DNA from: Nitrosomonas sp.
GTDB taxonomy: Bacteria; Pseudomonadota; Gammaproteobacteria; Burkholderiales; Nitrosomonadaceae
Assembly: GCA_021774205.1 (NCBI GenBank)
Contig: JAJFJI010000080.1
Coordinates: 1 to 6,953 of the forward strand
Length of the DNA stretch: 6,953 nt
Reading direction: 5' to 3'
A program made the position numbers and the translations under genes. The notes beneath the pieces were generated by a model, which had not been told where the DNA came from, ran no database searches, and saw only the letters and a program-made list of their open reading frames with translations. This document shows, in pieces, positions 1 through 5,716 of the stretch. Each line of letters starts with the position of its first letter. The first letter of the stretch is position 1.

Positions 1-1
1 T

Positions 2-1204
2 GGCGTACTCGATCGTTTGGTTGAGCCTGAACGCGCTATTATCTTTCGGGTTGCGTGGGTGGATGACCATGGTGAAGTTAAAGTCAATAGAGGTTACCGG
101 ATTCAGCATAGCTCATCAATCGGGCCATATAAGGGGGGCACGCGATTCCACCCATCGGTTAATCTATCAATTCTTAAGTTTCTGGCGTTTGAGCAAACTT
201 TTAAAAATGCGCTGACCACCTTACCGATGGGTGGCGGAAAAGGCGGTTCTGATTTTGATCCGAAAGGGAGGAGCCCAGGAGAGATTATGCGCTTTTGCCA
301 GGCTTATGTCAGTGAGTTATTTCGACATATTGGTTCTGATACCGATGTCCCTGCTGGTGACATTGGGGTTGGTGGCCGAGAAGTGGGCTACATGGCGGGT
401 ATGGTAAAGAAATTAACAAATCGTTCGGATTGTATCTTTACCGGTAAAGGAATTAGTTTTGGTGGGTCATTGATACGTCCAGAAGCAACTGGCTATGGTA
501 CGGTTTATTTTGCTGAAGAGGTATTGAAACATGCAGGTCGGTCGCTGGATGGGCTCCGTGTCTCTGTTTCTGGCTCAGGTAATGTCGCTCAATTTGCGGT
601 AGAAAAAGCGATGGCGTTAGGTGCTAAGGTGGTCACAGTTTCTGATTCCAGTGGTTCGGTTGTTGATGAAGCGGGCTTTACCAAAGAAAAGCTGGCAATC
701 CTGTCAGAAGTTAAAAATCATCTGTATGGGCGTGTTGGTGATTATGCTGAACGCGTAAATGCCTCATTCCTGCCTAACACAAGCCCTTGGCATGTCCCAG
801 TTGATGTTGCGCTGCCATGCGCAACACAAAACGAGATTACCGAAGATGATGCCAAAGACTTGGTTAAGAATGGCGTGATCTGTGTTGCGGAGGGCGCGAA
901 CATGCCTTGCACGGCGGAAGCGGTCGAATGCTTTGGACAAAACAAAGTATTATACGCACCCGGCAAAGCGAGTAACGCGGGCGGTGTGGCAACTTCAGGT
1001 CTTGAAATGAGCCAACACGCCATGCGCCTATCCTGGACGCATGACGAAGTTGATGCGCGCCTGCTTGAAATCATGCAAGCGATTCATGAATCATGTCTGC
1101 AATATGGCGAAAAAGCGGACGGCAGCGTCAATTATGTCGATGGTGCTAACATCGCTGGTTTCGTCAAGGTCGCTGACGCCATGCAAGGCCAAGGCGTGAT
1201 TTGA
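2..1204 (+). CDS. gdhA: NADP-specific glutamate dehydrogenase, 5'-truncated by window edge
   Basis: Cytoplasmic enzyme that makes L-glutamate from 2-oxoglutarate and ammonium using NADPH. The frame is open from base 2 with no start codon of its own; the TTG at 17 is internal, because the residues before it (GVLDR) already align with the family. About 48 N-terminal residues are missing compared with the 447-residue E. coli GdhA, and 400 are visible. Numbering from the TTG codon as 1: the substrate-binding motif GPYKGG has its lysine at 39 (base 131), the GGGKGG motif has the catalytic lysine at 75 (base 239), the PAGDIGVGGREVG block has the catalytic aspartate at 115, and the Rossmann motif GSGNVA is at 186-191. 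The C terminus (GANIAGFVKVADAM...QGVI) is complete. The NADP preference is inferred from close resemblance to the E. coli hexameric enzyme, not from a diagnostic residue. A strong terminator follows 30 bases after the stop, so this gene ends its transcription unit. Confidence 0.97.
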   Translation, partial: GVLDRLVEPERAIIFRVAWVDDHGEVKVNRGYRIQHSSSIGPYKGGTRFHPSVNLSILKFLAFEQTFKNALTTLPMGGGKGGSDFDPKGRSPGEIMRFCQAYVSELFRHIGSDTDVPAGDIGVGGREVGYMAGMVKKLTNRSDCIFTGKGISFGGSLIRPEATGYGTVYFAEEVLKHAGRSLDGLRVSVSGSGNVAQFAVEKAMALGAKVVTVSDSSGSVVDEAGFTKEKLAILSEVKNHLYGRVGDYAERVNASFLPNTSPWHVPVDVALPCATQNEITEDDAKDLVKNGVICVAEGANMPCTAEAVECFGQNKVLYAPGKASNAGGVATSGLEMSQHAMRLSWTHDEVDARLLEIMQAIHESCLQYGEKADGSVNYVDGANIAGFVKVADAMQGQGVI

Positions 1205-1233
1205 TCAAACTTAACCACTTGCCATCTTAAAAC

Positions 1234-1282
1234 GGCCTGTATATTATCACAGATGAATATAGTGGTAATTCAGGCCTTTTTT
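1234..1282 (+). terminator. Rho-independent terminator of gdhA
   Basis: The arms GGCCTG (1234-1239) and CAGGCC (1271-1276) pair perfectly. An inner stem ATTATCAC (1243-1250) with GTGGTAAT (1262-1269) adds eight pairs including one G-U. A small asymmetric bulge separates the two stems and the loop is 11 bases. Six T residues (1277-1282) follow directly. It lies 30 bases after the gdhA stop and over 100 bases before slt, so it should separate the two transcription units. Confidence 0.9.
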
Positions 1283-1344
1283 GATGGTTGCCTGCTCAAA
1301 AATTGCAATACTATTCGAATACGCTAATATCGTTCTGTATTAAA

Positions 1345-1373
1345 TTCATACGCAGTTTTGCGTGTTTTATAAT
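1345..1373 (+). promoter_or_regulatory. Putative sigma-70 promoter for slt-cca
   Basis: A perfect -10 hexamer TATAAT (1368-1373) has a 4/6 -35 match TTCATA (1345-1350) upstream with a 17-base spacer. The spacer contains the inverted repeat ACGCA-GTTT-TGCGT (1350-1363), a possible operator. Two further palindromes, ATTGCAAT (1302-1309) and TATTCGAATA (1312-1321), lie just upstream. Transcription would begin near 1380, leaving a leader of only about 11 bases without a clear Shine-Dalgarno sequence before the slt ATG. The position after the gdhA terminator supports a promoter here, but the hexamers are read by eye only. Confidence 0.45.
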
Positions 1374-1390
1374 CATCAACTTAGTAGACC

Positions 1391-3298
1391 ATGAAAACAT
1401 ACCTGGTTGGATGCATGCTGTTGTTTTATATTGGAACCCTAACAGCTGGCCAGGAAGAAGATTTCATTGCTGCACGTGAATCATTTCGAGCGGGTAAAGC
1501 AGATCAACTGGCGGTTTATGCTAAACGCCTACAGAATTATGAGCTTGAGCCTTATGTCGACTATTATCAGTTACGTTTGCGACTCAATGATGCTGAACCC
1601 ATAATAATCCGCACGTTTCTCTCTCTTTACCAAGATAGCTATATCGCAGACAGACTGCGGGGAGAGTGGTTACATATGTTGGGCAAGAATCAGCAATGGG
1701 ATTTATTTTCGGAAGAATATCCATGGTTGGTTAACAACAGTAATGCACTTTATTGCTACTCATTACAACAACGCCTGACTGCAAACGATAAAGATGCTTT
1801 AGCTGAGGCGCGACCTTTATGGTTTACCGGTGACAGTATGCCGAACAGTTGTACGCCGATATTTAATGCGCTCATTGCCAGTGGATTAGTTTCGGTAGAA
1901 GATATCTGGGTGCGAATAAGAATGGCGTTCGAAGCAGGTCACGCAGGTGTTGCAAAGTATATTAACCGACATTTGCCTGGCAATCAGGCGCTTAACATAT
2001 CTAAACTAAATGCTGCCGCCAGGAATCCGCTGCGTTACCTGGAGCAACAGAAAAAGATTAAAACCCGCGCTGATCGTGAAATTGCCTTATACGCCATGCA
2101 GCTCTTACTCCGCAGCGACACTAACCGTGCATATGTTAATTGGTTGAAAATATCTGATCAGTTGACGGATGCGGATCAATCTTATTTCTATGGAATTCTG
2201 GCATATCGAGCAGCACTCCGACATGATTCACGCGCATTAGATTGGTTTTCCGACGCATCCAAAACAAATGCTTCTTTCTCACTGACAGATACACAGCTTG
2301 CCTGGAAAGCACGTGCGGCTTTACGTGCTGGAAATTGGGAGCTAGTATTGCAGGCTATAGAAAGTATGTCCGCTCCAGCACAACAGACGGATACATGGCT
2401 TTACTGGAAAGCGCGTGCGCTCAAGGAAAATGCAAAAATTTCAGAAGCCAACACTATACTGGCGTCTTTAAGCATTGAACATGATTTCTACGGGCAACTG
2501 GCCAAGGAAGAACTGGGTACAATACTCAGCGTGCCAGGTATATCTTATGAAGTCAGTGCAAAAGAGATTGCTGCAATGCAGCATGTACAGGGTATCAAAC
2601 GTGCGCTCGAATTATTTCGGTTGGGTTTGCGTATCCAGGGAGTGCGCGAATGGAACTGGACAATCCGTGAATTTGATGATGCGCAATTATTGGCTGCTGC
2701 CAAGGTTGCACAACAAAACCGCATTTATGACCGAGCCATTAATACTGCTGAAAAAACCATCCAGCACCATGATTTCACTTTACGTTTTCTTGCGCCTCAT
2801 CGCCAGGAATTGAACACTATTTTACAACAACATGCACTTGATGAAGCATGGGTATATGGTCTAATCCGTCAGGAAAGCCGCTTTATTGTCAACATAAAGT
2901 CCCATGCCGGTGCTATGGGCCTGATGCAAGTCATGCCAGCCACCGCCAAATGGGTGGCAAATAAATTAGGCATGAAAAATTATCGTGCCAGTCTTGCCGT
3001 TGAAATTAACACTAACTTGAAATTAGGAACATACTATCTCAAGCATGTGTTAACTTCATTTGATGACCAATCATTACTTGCTTCTGCCGCTTATAATGCC
3101 GGGCCTGGGCGGGCAAAGCGCTGGCGTGACACAAAAACATTGGAAGGCGCTGTTTATGCGGAGACGATCCCTTTTAGAGAAACCCGCGATTATGTGAAAA
3201 AAGTTTTGAATAATTCAATGTATTATGCCAAAGTCCTGGACCATGATCCCAACTCACCAACATTAAAACAACGCCTCGGTGTTGTGGCGCCTAAATAG
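1391..3298 (+). CDS. slt: Soluble lytic murein transglycosylase (Slt70 type)
   Basis: Periplasmic enzyme that cleaves the MurNAc-GlcNAc bond of peptidoglycan to form 1,6-anhydro-muropeptides, in wall recycling and remodelling. Its 635 residues match the roughly 645 of E. coli Slt70. Residues 1-20 form a Sec signal peptide (MK, then hydrophobic YLVGCMLLFYIGTLTAG), with cleavage probably near 19-20. Residues 25 to about 450 form the alpha-helical superhelix (U and L domains), rich in W/Y/A-R helical repeats such as YWKARAL. The C-terminal lysozyme-like domain (about 480-615) has the catalytic Glu495 in RQESRF, GLMQ at 510-513, AYNAG at 567-571 and RETRDYV at 596-602, all expected motifs. The ATG at 1391 is the earliest possible start, since an in-frame TAG lies at 1385-1387. 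No good Shine-Dalgarno sequence precedes it. cca follows after 15 bases on the same strand, so the two are probably co-transcribed. The first seven residues equal those of Cca, which is odd. Confidence 0.95.
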   Translation: MKTYLVGCMLLFYIGTLTAGQEEDFIAARESFRAGKADQLAVYAKRLQNYELEPYVDYYQLRLRLNDAEPIIIRTFLSLYQDSYIADRLRGEWLHMLGKNQQWDLFSEEYPWLVNNSNALYCYSLQQRLTANDKDALAEARPLWFTGDSMPNSCTPIFNALIASGLVSVEDIWVRIRMAFEAGHAGVAKYINRHLPGNQALNISKLNAAARNPLRYLEQQKKIKTRADREIALYAMQLLLRSDTNRAYVNWLKISDQLTDADQSYFYGILAYRAALRHDSRALDWFSDASKTNASFSLTDTQLAWKARAALRAGNWELVLQAIESMSAPAQQTDTWLYWKARALKENAKISEANTILASLSIEHDFYGQLAKEELGTILSVPGISYEVSAKEIAAMQHVQGIKRALELFRLGLRIQGVREWNWTIREFDDAQLLAAAKVAQQNRIYDRAINTAEKTIQHHDFTLRFLAPHRQELNTILQQHALDEAWVYGLIRQESRFIVNIKSHAGAMGLMQVMPATAKWVANKLGMKNYRASLAVEINTNLKLGTYYLKHVLTSFDDQSLLASAAYNAGPGRAKRWRDTKTLEGAVYAETIPFRETRDYVKKVLNNSMYYAKVLDHDPNSPTLKQRLGVVAPK

Positions 3299-3310
3299 GA
3301 AACCGTTTCC
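3298..3310 (+). promoter_or_regulatory. Ribosome-binding site of cca within a small palindrome
   Basis: The slt stop codon TAG runs into AGGA (3297-3300), the best Shine-Dalgarno candidate for the cca GTG at 3314; its distance of about 13 bases is rather long. The same bases are one arm of a near-perfect palindrome, GGAAA-CCG-TTTCC (3298-3310), which could fold as a five-pair hairpin in mRNA and hide the site. Ribosomes terminating on slt would melt it, which would fit translational coupling. The hairpin is short, so its effect is uncertain. Confidence 0.4.
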
Positions 3311-3313
3311 GAA

Positions 3314-4546
3314 GTGAAAACTTATCTGGTTGGAGGTTCAGTCCGGGATGAATTGTTGGGAATGCCGATACAAGACCATGATTATGTGGTCATCGGTGCC
3401 ACGCCCGAAAAGATGGTTCAATTTGGTTACCGCCCGGTCGGCAAGGATTTTCCTGTCTTTCTGCATCCTCAGACGCATGAGCAATATGCGCTGGCACGAA
3501 CTGAACGCAAAATTTCACGTGGTTATAAAGGATTTGAAGTATTCACTTCTCCAGAAGTAACTTTGCAGGAAGACTTGGCCCGGCGCGACCTAACTATTAA
3601 CGCGATTGCAAAAGATCCGGATGGCAACATTATTGACCCATTTAATGGTGTCGCCGATCTGGAAGCAGGCATGCTGCGCCATATCAGCCCTGCTTTTTCA
3701 GAAGATCCGGTACGGATACTTAGAACTGCACGATTTGCTGCGCGCTTTGGTTTTCGGATCGCGCCGGAAACGCTCTCGCTTATGAATGAAATGGTTCATA
3801 ATGGTGAAATTGATGCATTGGTGCCCGAACGGGTATGGCAGGAAATTGCGCGCGGATTAATGGAGCAACATCCTTCTCGCATGTTTTATGCGCTCCGTGA
3901 ATGCAGCGCTCTTACCCGGATTGTGCCAGAAGTCGATGTATTGTTTGGTGTTCCCCAGCCTGCACACGCACATCCAGAAATTGATACCGGCGTCCATATT
4001 ATGATAGCAATCGATTATGCGGCATCAAAAAATTTTTCCTTACTAGTTCGCTTTGCCACGCTGACACATGATCTTGGCAAAGGTACCACGCCACCCGATG
4101 AATGGCCGCGCCATATTGGTCACGAACAACGCAGCGTAGATCTGGTAAGAAATTTATGCGAGCGTATCAGAGTTCCCAAAGACGAGCGCAGTCTTGCGTT
4201 ATTGGTTGCGCAGTTTCATGGCGATGTACATCGGGCCGAAGAACTAAAACCTGCTACTATCGCCAATATGTTACAGGCAGTCGACGCTTATCGTAAGCCA
4301 GTACGTTTCAAGGAGTTTTTGCAGGCCTGTTCCTGTGATTTTCATGGCCGACCCGGGTATGCTGAGAGACCTTATCCCCAATCTGATCGATTAAATATTG
4401 CTCTCGACGCTGCATTGCGTGTCGATGCTGGCAAGATTGCTATTCAACTAAGTAAAACCGCTTTAGATACGACTAATCTGCCAAATGAAATTAATACTAA
4501 AGTACGTGAAGCGCGTATTGCGAGTATTAAAGCTCAGTTAATATAA
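3314..4546 (+). CDS. cca: Multifunctional CCA protein (tRNA nucleotidyltransferase, HD-containing)
   Basis: Cytoplasmic enzyme that adds or repairs the 3'-terminal CCA of tRNA without a nucleic-acid template, using CTP and ATP. At 410 residues it matches the 412-residue E. coli Cca nearly end to end. The class II nucleotidyltransferase head has GGSVRD (7-12), the metal-binding pair Asp21/Asp23 in DHDYV, RRDLTINA (90-97) and the EDPVRILRTARFAAR block (130-144). The C-terminal HD domain has His228, His252-Asp253 in THDLGKG, and His267/His270 in PRHIGH. In enterobacterial Cca this domain gives 2',3'-cyclic phosphodiesterase, 2'-nucleotidase and phosphatase activities, hence 'multifunctional'. 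The GTG start is fixed by the conserved N terminus (K-YLVGG-VRD). The gene lies 15 bases after slt and probably depends on the slt promoter. It faces the damaged M50/CBS gene with a 68-base convergent gap, where I see no clear terminator. Confidence 0.97.
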   Translation: MKTYLVGGSVRDELLGMPIQDHDYVVIGATPEKMVQFGYRPVGKDFPVFLHPQTHEQYALARTERKISRGYKGFEVFTSPEVTLQEDLARRDLTINAIAKDPDGNIIDPFNGVADLEAGMLRHISPAFSEDPVRILRTARFAARFGFRIAPETLSLMNEMVHNGEIDALVPERVWQEIARGLMEQHPSRMFYALRECSALTRIVPEVDVLFGVPQPAHAHPEIDTGVHIMIAIDYAASKNFSLLVRFATLTHDLGKGTTPPDEWPRHIGHEQRSVDLVRNLCERIRVPKDERSLALLVAQFHGDVHRAEELKPATIANMLQAVDAYRKPVRFKEFLQACSCDFHGRPGYAERPYPQSDRLNIALDAALRVDAGKIAIQLSKTALDTTNLPNEINTKVREARIASIKAQLI

Positions 4547-4614
4547 CGATATTCTCGGACAGTCTCCTAGTCACATCTTTCTCCCGCATCATATATTTTA
4601 TAATAAACACGAGA

Positions 4615-4854
4615 TCATCGTTCGGTGGCAACATGTAATTGCAGGATTCTCAGTAAATGTTCACGATCGATCCAGCCAACAATTGTCTCCTCATCCACCA
4701 CGAGTACTTGGTTAACGCCTTGCTGGCGCATGATTTGCAATACCTCAAGTATGCCGTTAGAAGGTTTGACTATGTGAAGATGTTTGAAAGGTGTCGTGAT
4801 CATGCGCACCGGCGTATTGAACCATTGCGCACGCGGGGTACTTTGCGACATCAT
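4615..4854 (-). CDS. 3' fragment of the M50/CBS gene (second CBS domain, open frame of 79 codons)
   Basis: This frame starts with ATG immediately after the TAA of the upstream fragment (TAA-ATG-ATG) and reads in the same frame. It begins with a linker (STPRAQW, residues 5-11), then one CBS motif: TPVRMITTP at 14-22, a middle helix with LQIMRQQGVNQVLVV, and the closing strand-helix GWIDREHLLRILQL at 60-73. CBS motifs usually work in pairs that bind adenosyl ligands, and this fragment has only one. Translation could restart here, but no Shine-Dalgarno sequence lies at a normal distance; a GGAGG is about 25 bases upstream. I regard it as part of the pseudogene. Confidence 0.35.
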   Translation of the reverse strand: MMSQSTPRAQWFNTPVRMITTPFKHLHIVKPSNGILEVLQIMRQQGVNQVLVVDEETIVGWIDREHLLRILQLHVATER

Positions 4855-5367
4855 TTATGTTACCAAACCAACGATTCGGCCTCCTTCAGTAACCAGACAT
4901 GAACGCTGACCGCTCAGCAACATTTGTTCTTCTATCGAGTAGAGTATGCTCATGTCGGCTGCTATCGTAGGCGCTTCTTTTTGCATCACACCAGAAAGTG
5001 TGAAACTTACTAGGGGCCCGGCGATCGCAATGTAAAATTCGTTTGTTGCAGCCTCGGCCTCCTTCTCGGTTTGCGCTACGCCCTCGAAAATAAATAATGT
5101 AATCGAGCGTACCTGGACACCTCGAGCAATCGCCACAAAGCTGTGGCCTAACTCATGTAAGGTAATGCTGATGAAAAACAATGATGTGGTCGCCAATGCG
5201 GTCAGCAGTCCCGTGCTCCCGCTCCACGCCGGATGGGCCTCTCTGAATACCGCGAAATGGGAACCACTTAACAAGAGGAAGATAATAAACCACGTGTAAT
5301 GCACACCGATACGAAATGACGATTCCAGTATGCGATCATCCTCGTGATTAATTAATAACAGTAGCAA
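4855..5367 (-). CDS. 5' fragment of the M50/CBS gene (peptidase part, open frame of 170 codons)
   Basis: This is the upstream open frame of the decayed gene. With the only available upstream start, TTG at 5365-5367, it would begin MLLLLINHEDDR, a sequence that does not look like the family; family-like sequence starts only at codon 14 (LESSFRIG). It holds predicted membrane segments at about 24-35, 53-70 and 111-126, HELGH at 71-75, and the first CBS half at about 127-170, where a TAA ends it. A protein from this frame would have the HExxH histidines and glutamate but not the downstream aspartate ligand, so protease activity is unlikely. It is more probably untranslated or non-functional. Confidence 0.35.
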   Translation of the reverse strand: MLLLLINHEDDRILESSFRIGVHYTWFIIFLLLSGSHFAVFREAHPAWSGSTGLLTALATTSLFFISITLHELGHSFVAIARGVQVRSITLFIFEGVAQTEKEAEAATNEFYIAIAGPLVSFTLSGVMQKEAPTIAADMSILYSIEEQMLLSGQRSCLVTEGGRIVGLVT

Positions 5368-5716
5368 GATACGCTACATTCAGCCAGGGTGAGCCGCCAC
5401 ATGCCAATTTCGCAAAAATTTCAGGGCACTGAGTGAGGGCTGACAGTATCTGCGTTAAAGCGCTTCTTTTGTAAATACTTGGCTCAAAAAGTGACAAGCT
5501 TGATTGATGGATCCACAAGAAAAGTGCAAATTAACCGAGTGTGCGTCCATGATAGTCTCGGCGTGTTCGACTTGATCGAAGAGGTCTTCAGCCGAAGGCC
5601 GGACGCAAATGGTTTCATCCCGCTTTCTAAATGGCCTCAAAATGGCCGTAATTTAATTTTCAAACCAAATGTCAAAATAGAAGCGAGGCTGAAACGTTGG
5701 CTCCCATAAGAACCAA
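5368..5716. other. 349-base stretch without a recognisable gene
   Basis: This lies between the start region of the M50/CBS remnant and the 3' end of the HD-GYP gene. Two short open frames overlap on opposite strands: minus 5455-5640 (61 codons, TTG start, RPSAEDLFDQVEHAE inside) and plus 5479-5709 (76 codons, TTG start, VFDLIEEVF inside). I recognise neither, neither has a clear ribosome-binding site, and at most one can be real. Small structures present are the inverted repeat GTAGC-(7)-GCTAC (5361-5377, possibly in the leader of the M50 remnant), AAGCGCTT (5458-5465), and a direct repeat AAATGGCC (5628-5645 region). No insertion-sequence ends or target duplications were seen. It could be decayed gene sequence or a regulatory gap. 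Confidence 0.5.
5697..5716 (-). terminator. Possible weak terminator hairpin after the HD-GYP gene
   Basis: Read on the minus strand, a seven-pair stem TTGGTTC/GAGCCAA (one G-U pair) with a six-base loop begins directly after the TGA stop. Only three T residues follow within the next bases, so intrinsic termination would be weak. It may instead act as a 3' stabilising hairpin or be incidental. Confidence 0.3.

Larger units (their letters stand above)
4615..5367 (-). pseudogene. Decayed M50 site-2-protease-type metallopeptidase with CBS domains
   Basis: Remnant of an integral-membrane zinc metallopeptidase whose family carries two C-terminal CBS domains. One reading frame spans the whole feature. 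What remains is an N-terminal SSFRIG...VHYTW region, transmembrane stretches, the zinc motif HELGH (bases 5143-5157), the family-typical RSITLFIF and IAGPLVSF blocks, and two CBS halves ending in GRIVGLVT and VNQVLVVDEETIVG. Four lesions are apparent. (1) An in-frame TAA (4855-4857) sits where relatives usually have Leu after GLVT, and length is preserved on both sides. (2) IAGPLVSFTL runs straight into SGVMQKEAPT near base 4995, so roughly 100 or more residues are missing, including the N-x-x-P-x-x-P-L-D-G-G motif that supplies the third metal ligand. (3) FRIG joins VHYTW without the usual short R-x-x-G-I-E-I-type segment. (4) ATA (5329-5331) lies 8 bases after a GAGG site (5340-5343), where a start codon is expected. 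The comparison to relatives is from memory of the family. The peptidase should be inactive. Confidence 0.8.

Noticed and set aside
17..19. TTG at 17 as the start of gdhA
   Set aside because: Family-like sequence (GVLDR) continues upstream to the window edge, and about 48 conserved residues would be missing, so the gene is cut by the window rather than starting here.
742..1074. 110-codon open frame on the minus strand inside gdhA
   Set aside because: It lies entirely antisense to conserved gdhA coding sequence, has no recognisable product, and is explained by codon bias of the real gene.
1391..1414. Lipobox-like LVGC at residues 5-8 of Slt, suggesting a membrane-bound lipoprotein
   Set aside because: Only seven residues precede the cysteine, too few for a lipoprotein signal peptide, and the hydrophobic core continues after it. 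A normal Sec signal peptide fits better.
4547..4614. Bidirectional terminator between cca and the M50/CBS remnant
   Set aside because: The AT-rich stretch has no stable stem followed by a T-tract on either strand that I can see.
5455..5709. Short open frames (minus 5455-5640, plus 5479-5709) as genes
   Set aside because: Both use TTG starts, lack clear ribosome-binding sites, overlap each other and match nothing I recognise; they are described only as part of the unassigned gap.
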